NCBI RefSeq assembly: GCF_001874145.1
Contig: NZ_MPCX01000007.1
Span: 62,001-126,000, forward strand
DNA length: 64,000 nt
Source: Lacinutrix sp. MedPE-SW
GTDB taxonomy: Bacteria > Bacteroidota > Bacteroidia > Flavobacteriales > Flavobacteriaceae
Direction of reading: 5' to 3'
A program made the translations under genes and the position numbers. How positions within the stretch are numbered: position 1 is the stretch's first letter; the number at the start of each line of letters is the position of its first letter. The notes beneath the pieces were generated by a model that saw only the letters and a list, made by a program, of their open reading frames with translations, was not told where the DNA came from and searched no databases. This document shows, piece after piece, positions 17,234 to 25,624 of this stretch.

Positions 17234-18196
17234 ATGTCAGTTTTAGTATATACAGAATCAGAAAACGGAAAATTTAAAAAAACAGCTCTAGAAGTAGCAT
17301 CTTACGCTAAAGCCGTAGCAGACCAATTAGGAACAACGGTAACAGCAGTAGCAGTAAATGCAGATGACACTAGCGAGTTAGGAAAATATGGAGTAGATAA
17401 AGTTTTAAATGTATCAAATTCAGGATTAGATAAATTTAATGCGAAATCTTACGCTTCAGTAATTAAACAAGCAGTAGAAAAAGAAGATGCAAAAGTGGTA
17501 GTTGTTAGCCAAACAGCAGATAGTAAGTATTTAGCACCAGTTTTAGCAGTAGGTTTAAATGCAGGTTACGCATCTAACGTAGTAGAAGCGCCATCAAACA
17601 CAGCGCCATTTACAGTAAAACGTACAGCATTTACAAATAAAGCTTTTAATGTAACAGCAATTAATACAGATGTAAAAGTTGTAGGTGTTTCAAATAACGC
17701 TTTTGGTTTAGTTGAAAATACAGCAAGTGCAACAGCAGAAGATTTTTCTCCAACAGTTGAAGATTCTGGAGTAACAGTACAATCTGTAGATAAAGCAACA
17801 GATAAAGTAACTATTGCAGATGCAGAAATAGTAGTATCTGCAGGACGCGGATTAAAAGGTCCAGAAAATTGGGGAATGGTAGAAGAATTAGCAGAAGTTC
17901 TTGGAGCAGCAACAGCTTGTTCTAAGCCAGTTTCAGATTTAGGATGGAGACCACACAGTGAACACGTTGGGCAAACTGGTAAGCCTGTAGCTTCAAACCT
18001 ATATATTGCAATAGGTATTTCTGGAGCAATACAGCATTTAGCAGGAATCAACGCTTCTAAAGTAAAAGTTGTAGTAAATACAGATCCAGAAGCACCTTTC
18101 TTTAAGGCTGCAGATTATGGAGTTGTAGGAGACGCTTTTGAGGTTGTTCCAGCTCTAATTGAAAAATTAAAAGCATTTAAAGCGGCAAACGCTTAA
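17234..18196 (+). CDS. etfA: Electron transfer flavoprotein, alpha subunit
   Basis: 320 residues. The C-terminal FAD domain is clear: SAGRGLKGPENWGMVEELA, ACSKPVSDLGWRPHSEHVGQTG, and IGISGAIQHLAGI followed by NTDPEAPFFKAADYGVVGD. The N-terminal domain is the usual ETF alpha/beta fold. It pairs with EtfB from the upstream gene. The 103-base gap holds a small palindromic hairpin. A strong intrinsic terminator follows the stop, so the operon ends here. Confidence 0.95.
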   Translation: MSVLVYTESENGKFKKTALEVASYAKAVADQLGTTVTAVAVNADDTSELGKYGVDKVLNVSNSGLDKFNAKSYASVIKQAVEKEDAKVVVVSQTADSKYLAPVLAVGLNAGYASNVVEAPSNTAPFTVKRTAFTNKAFNVTAINTDVKVVGVSNNAFGLVENTASATAEDFSPTVEDSGVTVQSVDKATDKVTIADAEIVVSAGRGLKGPENWGMVEELAEVLGAATACSKPVSDLGWRPHSEHVGQTGKPVASNLYIAIGISGAIQHLAGINASKVKVVVNTDPEAPFFKAADYGVVGDAFEVVPALIEKLKAFKAANA

Positions 18197-18221
18197 TTTT
18201 TTATAAATTGTGCTCGTAAAG

Positions 18222-18262
18222 AAGCGGTTTAAATTCCTATTTACAATTTAAACCGCTTTTTC
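18222..18262 (+). terminator. Intrinsic terminator of etfBA
   Basis: 14-bp perfect arms (AAGCGGTTTAAATT / AATTTAAACCGCTT) with a 9-base loop, followed by a T-run. Confidence 0.9.
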
Positions 18263-18277
18263 GATTTTTTTATACTT

Positions 18278-18901
18278 ATGAGTTTAGTTCGACTAAAAAT
18301 AAAAGGAATATCTTATAGCCAAACGCAAAATGGCGCCTATGCTTTAATTTTAAATGAAGTAGATGGTGAACGTAAATTACCTATAGTTATTGGTGCTTTT
18401 GAAGCGCAGTCTATAGCCATTGCACTTGAAAAAGAAATTAGACCACCAAGGCCATTAACTCACGATTTGTTTAAAAATTTTGCAGATAGGTTTGATATTG
18501 TTGTAAAACAAGTAATAATACATAAACTTGTTGATGGTGTTTTTTATTCAAGTTTAATTTGTGAAAGAGATAAAATAGAAGAAATAATTGATGCCAGAAC
18601 AAGTGATGCTATAGCATTAGCTTTACGTTTTCAAGCACCAATTTTTACCTATAAAAATATTTTAGATAAAGCTGGAATTTATTTAAAAGTCGACCCTAGT
18701 AAAGAAGAAGATGAAACGGAACACACCGAAGACAATATTTTTGTAGAAGATATTGTAAATGAAGAGCTTGAAATAACTTTGTCTCAAGATGATTATCAAT
18801 CTCATACTTTAAAAGAGTTAAATAGCATGCTCGACGAAGCTGTTGCAAATGAAGATTACGAAAAAGCAGCAAAAATTCGAGACGAGATTTCTAAACGCTA
18901 A
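18278..18901 (+). CDS. Bifunctional nuclease family protein (DUF151 + UVR motif)
   Basis: 207 residues. The BFN/DUF151 domain occupies about 1-140 (LPIVIGAFEAQSIAIALE, RPLTHDLFKNF, DARTSDAIALALR). The C-terminal UVR-type helical hairpin (ELNSMLDEAVANEDYEKAAK) is at about 172-207. The family has been described as an RNase/DNase in plants and occurs with the UVR motif in Bacteroidota. Cytoplasmic. It lies 3 bases upstream of the nucleoside transporter gene and is probably co-transcribed with it; a functional link to nucleotide salvage is inference. Confidence 0.85.
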   Translation: MSLVRLKIKGISYSQTQNGAYALILNEVDGERKLPIVIGAFEAQSIAIALEKEIRPPRPLTHDLFKNFADRFDIVVKQVIIHKLVDGVFYSSLICERDKIEEIIDARTSDAIALALRFQAPIFTYKNILDKAGIYLKVDPSKEEDETEHTEDNIFVEDIVNEELEITLSQDDYQSHTLKELNSMLDEAVANEDYEKAAKIRDEISKR

Positions 18902-18904
18902 CTT

Positions 18905-20665
18905 ATGATTAAAAATATACTCATAGCTGTTGCAGCTATTTTTTTTGCAACAACTTCTGTGTTTGCTCAAGACCTTGAAAAAACATGGCAAATTCAAAAA
19001 ATAGAATCTCAAAATAATATTCCTGTAGATGCTAATAAATTATCTTACGATAAGTTAGTTTTAAACAAAGGAGAATTTAAACTACTTACATCTCAAAACA
19101 ATGTAAGTGATAATGGAGATTATATATACCAAAACAAATTATTGGTATTTTATTATAACGATTCTTTAAACACAACAGTTAGATATAAAATATCTAAACT
19201 AACAGACTCTACTTTAGTCTTTAAAGATAAAAATTTAGTTTATAAACTTAAAAGCGAAGCACACACTAAAGAAGCGCTTGTTGTAACCAGTGATGTTGTG
19301 AAAAACGATATTATACCTAGCCAAGGTTTCTCAATCGGTAGCTTATGGCGAGGCGCTTTAGGTATGTTTTCACTTATATTTATAGCCTTTTTATTTAGTT
19401 CTAATAGAAAGAATATTAATTGGAAAACAGTAGGTTTAGGTTTAGCATTACAATTAGTAATTGCTATAGGTGTATTAAAAATAGGATTTGTAAAAACAGT
19501 TTTCGAGTTTATAGGATTAGGCTTTATTAAAATCTTAGGATTTACACAAGCTGGTAGTGAGTTTCTATTTGGAGGCATGCTAGACGTTACATCTTTCGGA
19601 TTTATTTTTGCATTTCAAGTATTACCTACTATTATATTCTTTTCGGCATTAACCTCAGTATTATTTTATTTAGGTTTAATTCAAAAATTAGTAAAACTAA
19701 TGGGATTATTGTTAACTAAAATATTAGGAATTTCTGGAGCCGAAAGTTTAAGTGTTGCAGGTAATATATTTCTAGGTCAAACCGAAGCACCTCTTTTAAT
19801 TAAGGCTTATTTAGAAAAGATGAATAAGTCTGAAATTCTTCTAGTTATGATTGGAGGTATGGCTACTGTAGCAGGAGCAGTATTAGCTGCATATATTGGT
19901 TTTTTAGGAGGTGAAGACGAAGCTTTAAAATTATTTTATGCTAAACATTTACTAGCTGCATCTGTAATGGCAGCGCCAGGAGCAATTGTGATTTCAAAAA
20001 TATTATTTCCTCAAACCGAAGAAATTAATACTAATGTAGAAGTTTCTCAAGAAAAAATAGGCTCTAACATACTAGAAGCTATAGCAAACGGAACAACAGA
20101 AGGTTTAAGGCTAGCTGTAAATGTAGGAGCAATGTTATTAGTATTTGTAGCTTTTATAGCTATGATAAATGGTATACTTGGCGGTATTGCAAGTTTTGAT
20201 GGTATTGTAATAGATGCATTAAACATTAAATGGCAGTTTACCTCTTTAAATGAGGTTATTGCAGCAAATACACCATATGATGGTTTATCTTTAGAGTTTG
20301 TTTTAGGTTATATTTTTGCGCCATTAATGTGGTTAATAGGTGTAGCAAAAGAAGATATGGCACTAATGGGCCAATTATTAGGCATCAAGCTAGCAGCAAG
20401 TGAGTTTATTGGTTACATACAATTAGCAGAACTTAAAAATGCAGCAAATGCAACGCATTTAAAATTTGAAAAATCTATAATCATGGCAACTTATATGTTA
20501 TGTGGTTTTGCAAATTTTGCTTCTATAGGAATACAAATTGGAGGTATTGGATCTTTAGCACCAGGACAGCGTGCCCAATTATCAAGATTTGGAATGAAAG
20601 CTTTAATTGGAGGTACAATTGCATCATTAATATCTGCAACTATTGCTGGTATGATAATAGGGTAA
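18905..20665 (+). CDS. Concentrative nucleoside transporter (CNT) with N-terminal lipocalin-like domain
   Basis: 586 residues, about 170 longer than a typical bacterial NupC. The N-terminus has a signal peptide (ending SVFAQ, about residue 21) and a beta-rich extracytoplasmic region at about 22-120 that resembles a small lipocalin-like domain. The CNT transporter follows from about 148, with the nucleoside-binding segment GNIFLGQTEAPLLIKAYL and the closing ICGFANFASIGIQIGG-type region (CGFANFASIG). It imports nucleosides with a cation gradient. A terminator follows. The added domain might capture ligand or regulate transport; this is not known. Confidence 0.88.
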   Translation: MIKNILIAVAAIFFATTSVFAQDLEKTWQIQKIESQNNIPVDANKLSYDKLVLNKGEFKLLTSQNNVSDNGDYIYQNKLLVFYYNDSLNTTVRYKISKLTDSTLVFKDKNLVYKLKSEAHTKEALVVTSDVVKNDIIPSQGFSIGSLWRGALGMFSLIFIAFLFSSNRKNINWKTVGLGLALQLVIAIGVLKIGFVKTVFEFIGLGFIKILGFTQAGSEFLFGGMLDVTSFGFIFAFQVLPTIIFFSALTSVLFYLGLIQKLVKLMGLLLTKILGISGAESLSVAGNIFLGQTEAPLLIKAYLEKMNKSEILLVMIGGMATVAGAVLAAYIGFLGGEDEALKLFYAKHLLAASVMAAPGAIVISKILFPQTEEINTNVEVSQEKIGSNILEAIANGTTEGLRLAVNVGAMLLVFVAFIAMINGILGGIASFDGIVIDALNIKWQFTSLNEVIAANTPYDGLSLEFVLGYIFAPLMWLIGVAKEDMALMGQLLGIKLAASEFIGYIQLAELKNAANATHLKFEKSIIMATYMLCGFANFASIGIQIGGIGSLAPGQRAQLSRFGMKALIGGTIASLISATIAGMIIG

Positions 20666-20671
20666 ACATTT

Positions 20672-20683
20672 CTGCCTTCGCAG
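20672..20683. repeat. Small palindrome, copy 1 of CTGC-CTTC-GCAG element
   Basis: CTGC CTTC GCAG directly after the transporter stop. A second, longer copy is at 20865-20880. Short hairpins of this sequence are a familiar repetitive motif in flavobacterial genomes. Confidence 0.55.
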
Positions 20684-20724
20684 GAACCTCTTAACATAAG
20701 ATAAATTAAACATAAATAATAAAA

Positions 20725-20760
20725 GGCTCTTAATATTTTATTAAGAGCCTTCTTTTTTTT
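20725..20760 (+). terminator. Intrinsic terminator of the nucleoside transporter gene
   Basis: GGCTCTTAATA / TATTAAGAGCC arms, 3-base loop, flanking A-run and an eight-base T-run. Confidence 0.9.
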
Positions 20761-20864
20761 GAACATATTTATAATCAAAAATGAACTTATAAACTCACTT
20801 CTAAGTAAATTTGTTTTAGTTATTTTTGTTTAAATTACAACATTATTATTAATAATTAAGAGAC

Positions 20865-20880
20865 TCCTGCCTTCGCAGGA
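20865..20880. repeat. Small palindrome, copy 2 of CTGC-CTTC-GCAG element
   Basis: TCCTGC CTTC GCAGGA, ending 11 bases before the thyA ATG, so it would sit in the thyA leader. It shares the 12-base core with the copy at 20672-20683, about 190 bases upstream. Confidence 0.55.
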
Positions 20881-20891
20881 ATGTGTACACT

Positions 20892-21716
20892 ATGAAACAA
20901 TACCACGAATTAGTAAAACATGTTTTAGAAAACGGAAACGAAAAAGGAGACAGAACGGGAACAGGTACAAAAAGTGTATTTGGTTATCAAATGAGGTTCG
21001 ATTTAAGTGAAGGTTTTCCTATGGTTACCACTAAAAAACTTCATCTAAAATCAATTATATATGAATTGCTTTGGTTTTTAAAAGGCGATACCAATATTAA
21101 TTACTTAACAGAGAATGGTGTTAAAATTTGGAATTCTTGGGCAGACGAAAAAGGAGATTTAGGTCCAGTTTATGGTCACCAATGGCGTAATTGGAATAGC
21201 GATGAGGTTGACCAAATTACAGAGGTAATAGAAACTCTAAAAAACAATCCAAATAGTCGTAGAATGTTGGTTTCTGCATGGAATCCTTCAGTACTTCCAG
21301 ATACATCAAAATCGTTTAGTGAAAATGTAGCAAATGGAAAAGCAGCATTGCCTCCATGTCATGCTTTTTTTCAGTTTTATGTGGCAGATGGTAAATTATC
21401 TTGCCAGTTGTACCAACGTAGTGCAGATATCTTTTTAGGTGTACCATTTAATATTGCTTCATACGCATTATTTACAATGATGATAGCTCAGGTATGCGGT
21501 TATCAAGCAGGTGAATTTATCCATACATTTGGCGATGCACATATTTATAATAACCATGTACAGCAATTAGAGTTGCAAATGACACGAGATTGTAGACCTT
21601 TACCAAAAATGAAACTTAATCCAGAAGTAAAAGATATTTTCGAGTTTAAATTTGAGGATTTTACTTTAGAAGATTATAATCCGCATCCACATATTAAAGG
21701 AGCAGTTGCTGTATAA
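20892..21716 (+). CDS. thyA: Thymidylate synthase
   Basis: 274 residues from [15 protein letters not shown]; a GTG nine bases earlier is possible but less likely. Catalytic Cys156 lies in [24 protein letters not shown] and the dUMP-binding [13 protein letters not shown] are present. It converts dUMP to dTMP using methylenetetrahydrofolate; the dihydrofolate produced is recycled by the DHFR encoded at 22316. A short insertion (about residues 138-150) precedes the active site. A palindromic repeat lies in its leader and a 40-base perfect palindrome follows the stop. Confidence 0.96.
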   Translation: MKQYHELVKHVLENGNEKGDRTGTGTKSVFGYQMRFDLSEGFPMVTTKKLHLKSIIYELLWFLKGDTNINYLTENGVKIWNSWADEKGDLGPVYGHQWRNWNSDEVDQITEVIETLKNNPNSRRMLVSAWNPSVLPDTSKSFSENVANGKAALPPCHAFFQFYVADGKLSCQLYQRSADIFLGVPFNIASYALFTMMIAQVCGYQAGEFIHTFGDAHIYNNHVQQLELQMTRDCRPLPKMKLNPEVKDIFEFKFEDFTLEDYNPHPHIKGAVAV

Positions 21717-21720
21717 AATA

Positions 21721-21760
21721 AAATTAAAAAAAGTTTTCTTAAGAAAACTTTTTTTAATTT
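21721..21760. terminator. Perfect 40-base palindrome, bidirectional terminator
   Basis: A loop-free perfect palindrome with 20-base arms centred at 21740/21741, with GTTTTCTT / AAGAAAAC at the core and A/T runs outside. It lies between the convergent thyA and CBM48 genes and overlaps the CBM48 stop codon. It would terminate both transcripts. Confidence 0.85.
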
Positions 21761-22055
21761 ATACATTTATTACACAATTTTCGTCTGCAGCATAATCATT
21801 CCAGGCAAAAGCATCAGCTTCTTCTTCATTTTTCCATTGTCCATCTACTAAATATCTAAACTCATAAGATTTATCTTTTTCTAAATTAACAGTACCTTTA
21901 AAGGTTCCGTTTTTTAATTTTTTTAAAGCAGTTGCTTCAGTATTCCACTCGTTAAAATTTCCTACAACTTTAACTTCGTTTGCATTTTCAGCAGGAACAG
22001 TAAAGGTTACTTTGCAAACAGGTTTCGATTTTAAAAATTGTTTTGTAATAGCCAT
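21759..22055 (-). CDS. CBM48 / isoamylase early-set domain protein
   Basis: 98 residues from MAITKQFLKSKPVCKVTF (ATG at 22055; an upstream in-frame start adds 22 residues that do not resemble the family). It is essentially a single E-set/CBM48 domain: VKVVGNFNEWNTEATALKK, then YEFRYLVDGQWKNEEEADAF. Such domains bind glycogen-like glucans or act as AMPK-beta-like modules. No catalytic domain and no signal peptide, so a small cytoplasmic binding protein. The stop lies inside the shared palindromic terminator. Confidence 0.85.
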   Translation of the reverse strand: MAITKQFLKSKPVCKVTFTVPAENANEVKVVGNFNEWNTEATALKKLKNGTFKGTVNLEKDKSYEFRYLVDGQWKNEEEADAFAWNDYAADENCVINV

Positions 22056-22315
22056 TTTTTTATTGTTTTGTAATTCAAATTTAAATAACAATTTTATGCT
22101 AACAAACTGTTTAATAAACATTTAAAATAAAATTGTTGTTTTAGTAAAATACAATATTGTTATTTTATAATTTTATAAAAAGAAGCTATCTTTTTTATTA
22201 AATTAACACTCTTTTTGGTTGTTAACGTGCTGTAAATCAATCAAAAAAGATTTCGTTTAAAATTTAAAAAACAAATTCATATTAAAACTTTAACTTTACA
22301 TTCTTAATTAAGATT

Positions 22316-23218
22316 ATGTTTAAAAAAAAGAAACAACAGCCTCAAATAGATCCAGACCAGTTAGCATTAATTGAAAATGCACAACGTCGTGTAAAACAGA
22401 AAAAACGCTTATATGCTCACTTTGTAATATTCTTAATTGGAGCTGTTTTTTTAATAGCAGCAAATACCATTTTAGGAATTGGAAAAGATGTGAAAATTTT
22501 TAATTTAGATTGGTTTGTAATAGCAATTTCGCTATGGTTATTTTTCTTCTTATACCATTTATTTAATGTATTTATAACGCATAAGTTTATGGGAAAAGAT
22601 TGGGAAAAAGCTCAAATAGAAAAACTAGTAGCAAAACAAAAAGCTAAAATTGAAAAGTTAGAAGCAAAATTACCAAAATCTAAAACTGATAGTAATTTAA
22701 AATCAAGTTCAACTACGCAGATACCGCATAAAAATCTAACAATGATTGTTGCTGCGGGAGAAAATAATGAAATAGGAAAAGATAATGACTTAATCTGGCA
22801 CTTAAAAGATGATTTAAAACGTTTTAAATCTTTAACCTCAGGACATCATATTATTATGGGTCGTAAAACTTTTGAAAGTTTTCCTAAACCATTACCAAAT
22901 AGAACACACGTTGTAATTTCAAGACAAAAAGATTATCAAGTGCCTGTAGGTGTTTTAGTAGTACACTCTTTAGAAGATGCTATAGACGCGGCAAAAGGAG
23001 ATACTCAGCCATTTATAATTGGAGGCGGCGAAATTTATAAACAAGCTATGCCTTTAGCGGCTAAAATTGAAATAACAAGAGTTCATTCTACTTTTAATGC
23101 AGATACTTTTTTTCCGAAAATAGATACTACAGTTTTTAGTGAAACAAATAGAGTTATGCATCCTCAAGACGAAGACCATAAATATGCATTTTCTTTTATA
23201 ACTTATGAAAGAAAATAA
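22316..23218 (+). CDS. folA: Dihydrofolate reductase fused to an N-terminal 2TM domain
   Basis: 300 residues, about twice the normal DHFR length. Residues 1-95 are a 2TM domain: a basic N-terminus, membrane helices at about 34-54 and 64-86, then a Lys/Glu-rich coiled linker to 139. DHFR starts at about 141: IVAAGENNEIGKDNDLIWHL, the catalytic acid Asp166 in LKDDLKRF, MGRKTFES and the FIIGGGEIYKQ NADPH loop. The frame is uninterrupted. An internal ATG at 22742 could give a soluble DHFR. The fusion would tether folate reduction to the inner membrane. The next gene begins within about 15 bases, suggesting an operon. Confidence 0.9.
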   Translation: MFKKKKQQPQIDPDQLALIENAQRRVKQKKRLYAHFVIFLIGAVFLIAANTILGIGKDVKIFNLDWFVIAISLWLFFFLYHLFNVFITHKFMGKDWEKAQIEKLVAKQKAKIEKLEAKLPKSKTDSNLKSSSTTQIPHKNLTMIVAAGENNEIGKDNDLIWHLKDDLKRFKSLTSGHHIIMGRKTFESFPKPLPNRTHVVISRQKDYQVPVGVLVVHSLEDAIDAAKGDTQPFIIGGGEIYKQAMPLAAKIEITRVHSTFNADTFFPKIDTTVFSETNRVMHPQDEDHKYAFSFITYERK

Positions 23219-23232
23219 TTTTGAAACCAAAA

Positions 23233-23982
23233 ATGATAGATTTTAAAGCGGATACTCTTGAATTTTCAGATACAAATTATCCAGCATTTACTGAAAACGA
23301 TTTTCCTTTAGATTGGTCTATGACTCGTAACGAACGTTATGGGTTTCTCTATTTACTTCAAAAAATAAAACCTAAAGTCGCTATAGAAATTGGTACATTT
23401 AATGGTGGTAGTTTACAGGTTATTAGTAAATATGCAGATAAAGTTTATGCCATTGACACAGATAAAACTATCGTTGAGCGTTTAGGAAATCAATTTTCAA
23501 ACGTCGAGTTTTTAATTGGAGATTCTAAAGAAATACTACCTAAACTTATTAAGCAAATTCAAGACAATGGAGAACAGCTAGAGTTTGCTTTAATAGATGG
23601 TGATCACAGTACAAAAGGTGTTGCTGCAGATATTAAAAATTTAATAAAATATAAGCCACAAAGTAACTTTAGTATTGTATTACACGATAGCTTTAATCCT
23701 AATTGCCGAAAAGGTATGAAGTTGGTAGATTATAACGCCAATAAACACGTTCATTACGTAGAACTAGATTTTATTTCTGGTGTGTTTGCTCCAGATAATT
23801 TAAAGCGTGAAATGTGGGGAGGATTAGCACATATCATCTTGTTACCAGAAGAAAGAATAGATGAATTAATAATAAACGAAAGTCAAAAAAAACTTTTTAA
23901 TATTGCTTACAATCGTTCTATACATTTTATAAAAGATACTTTTGGTTTTTTAAAACCAATAAAACGTTTATTTAAAAAATAG
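23233..23982 (+). CDS. Class I SAM-dependent methyltransferase
   Basis: About 249 residues from the ATG at 23233; a TTG at 23221 three bases after the DHFR stop would add four residues. The SAM-binding motif I is VAIEIGTFNGGSLQVI, with acidic motif II in VYAIDTDKT and LIDGDHSTKGVAADI downstream. The GDHS and CRKG features resemble the CmcI/rhamnosyl O-methyltransferase group, whose members modify sugars or antibiotics. The substrate is not inferable. No signal peptide. It follows the DHFR gene closely and probably shares its transcript. Confidence 0.75.
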   Translation: MIDFKADTLEFSDTNYPAFTENDFPLDWSMTRNERYGFLYLLQKIKPKVAIEIGTFNGGSLQVISKYADKVYAIDTDKTIVERLGNQFSNVEFLIGDSKEILPKLIKQIQDNGEQLEFALIDGDHSTKGVAADIKNLIKYKPQSNFSIVLHDSFNPNCRKGMKLVDYNANKHVHYVELDFISGVFAPDNLKREMWGGLAHIILLPEERIDELIINESQKKLFNIAYNRSIHFIKDTFGFLKPIKRLFKK

Positions 23983-24008
23983 CATTTTATTTTCCATAAC
24001 TTCGCAGC

Positions 24009-25565
24009 ATGGTAGAAAAACTTCAATTAAGAGTTACTTTAAAAGAAGAGGAATTTCAAGATATTTTGTTGGTAAAAGCAGCAAAGTGGTTAAATATTCC
24101 TAAAGAAGAAATTACGAGTATTAAAATACTTCGTAAATCTATAGATGCAAGAAAACCAAAAATAATTTTTAATTATAAAGTTGAAGTTTATATACGTGAA
24201 GTTGCGCCAAAAACGTCAGCATATCAATTTGAATATAAAGATGTATCTAAAGCCAAACCAGTTCACATTATTGGTTTTGGTCCAGCAGGTATGTATGCAG
24301 CATTACGTTGTATAGAGTTAGGCTTTAAGCCTATTGTTTTAGAGCGTGGTGCAAACGTAAAAGACAGACGGCGCGATTTAAAAGCAATAAACCAAGATCA
24401 TCATGTAAATGAAGACTCTAATTACTGTTTTGGTGAAGGTGGCGCAGGAACTTATAGTGATGGTAAATTATACACAAGAAGTTTAAAGCGCGGTGATGTA
24501 AAACGTATTTTTGAAAACTTAGTTTTTCATGGCGCTACAGACCAAATTTTAGTAGATGCACACCCACATATAGGTACAAATAAACTGCCAAAAGTAGTTC
24601 AAAATATTAGAGAAACTATTTTAAATTATGGTGGCGAAGTACATTTTAATACACGAGTTACAGACTTTTCAATAAAAAATAATAAAATTAAAGTCATTCA
24701 ATTGCAAAATGGAGATGAACTTATTACAGAAAAAGTAATATTAGCAACAGGTCATTCTGCAAGAGATATTTTTAATTTGTTACATAATAAAGATATTGCA
24801 ATAGAAGCAAAATCTTTTGCAATGGGTGTACGTGCAGAACATCCTCAACATATTATAGACTCTATACAATACCATTGCGAAGGTCCAAGACCAGAATTAT
24901 TACCCGCAGCATCTTATAGTTTAGTGCAGCAGGTAAACGGTCGTGGTGTTTATAGTTTTTGTATGTGTCCAGGAGGTTTTATTGTGCCTGCAGCTACAGC
25001 AAATGGAGAAGTGGTTGTAAATGGTATGTCACCATCAAGACGAAATAATAAATTTGCAAACTCTGGAATAGTTGTAGAAATTAATGCTGAAAGAGATTTG
25101 AAAAAATACGAAAAATTTGGTCCATTAAAAGCTTTAGAGTTTCAAAAAGATTTAGAACGCTTAGCTTTTACAGCTGGTGGAAGAAGTCAAGTTGCACCTG
25201 CACAACGTATGACGGATTTTGTAGAAGGCATTATATCAAACACTTTAAATGAAACCTCTTATCAACCCGGTTTAAAAAGCGCACCTTTGCATAGTTTATT
25301 TCCAAAATTAATAGGAAGTTCTTTAAGAAAAGGATTTAAAGCATTTGGAGATAAAATGAAAGGGTATTATACCGAAGAAGCTAATATTATTGGAGTAGAA
25401 TCCAGAACATCATCACCAGTAAGTATACCAAGAACCGATACTTTAGAGCATCCAGAAATAACAAATTTATATCCATGTGGTGAAGGTGGTGGTTATGCTG
25501 GCGGAATTATAAGTGCTGCAATGGATGGCGAACGTTGTGCAGAGGCTGCTACAGCTACTTTGTAA
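24009..25565 (+). CDS. FAD-dependent dehydrogenase (COG2509 type)
   Basis: 518 residues. The N-terminal region (1-85) is the small domain typical of COG2509. The FAD Rossmann motif IIGFGPAGMYAAL is at about 90, followed by GEGGAGTYSDGKL and ATGHSARDIF. The C-terminus ends with YPCGEGGGYAGGIISAAMDG, the usual FAD-closing motif. These proteins are annotated as uncharacterised NAD(P)/FAD-dependent oxidoreductases. A TAACTTCG box just upstream of the ATG resembles a -7 promoter element. Cytoplasmic; substrate unknown. Confidence 0.85.
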   Translation: MVEKLQLRVTLKEEEFQDILLVKAAKWLNIPKEEITSIKILRKSIDARKPKIIFNYKVEVYIREVAPKTSAYQFEYKDVSKAKPVHIIGFGPAGMYAALRCIELGFKPIVLERGANVKDRRRDLKAINQDHHVNEDSNYCFGEGGAGTYSDGKLYTRSLKRGDVKRIFENLVFHGATDQILVDAHPHIGTNKLPKVVQNIRETILNYGGEVHFNTRVTDFSIKNNKIKVIQLQNGDELITEKVILATGHSARDIFNLLHNKDIAIEAKSFAMGVRAEHPQHIIDSIQYHCEGPRPELLPAASYSLVQQVNGRGVYSFCMCPGGFIVPAATANGEVVVNGMSPSRRNNKFANSGIVVEINAERDLKKYEKFGPLKALEFQKDLERLAFTAGGRSQVAPAQRMTDFVEGIISNTLNETSYQPGLKSAPLHSLFPKLIGSSLRKGFKAFGDKMKGYYTEEANIIGVESRTSSPVSIPRTDTLEHPEITNLYPCGEGGGYAGGIISAAMDGERCAEAATATL

Positions 25566-25624
25566 TATACAGGAAGATAACGCCGTACTTTTTAAAGAAT
25601 TTATTCCTATTTTTGCCTTTCAAA

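Noticed and set aside
17566-18051. 161-codon minus-strand frame inside etfA
   Set aside because: Shadow of the etfA coding strand; etfA is a clear full-length family member and the antisense product has no recognisable features.
20491-20778. 95-codon minus-strand frame over the transporter end and terminator
   Set aside because: It runs through the transporter gene, a palindromic repeat and a terminator, so it is not a gene.
22316-23218. Frameshift joining two genes (2TM and DHFR)
   Set aside because: The frame is continuous, with a natural charged linker and no slippery run at the joint; read as a genuine fusion, with a check suggested.
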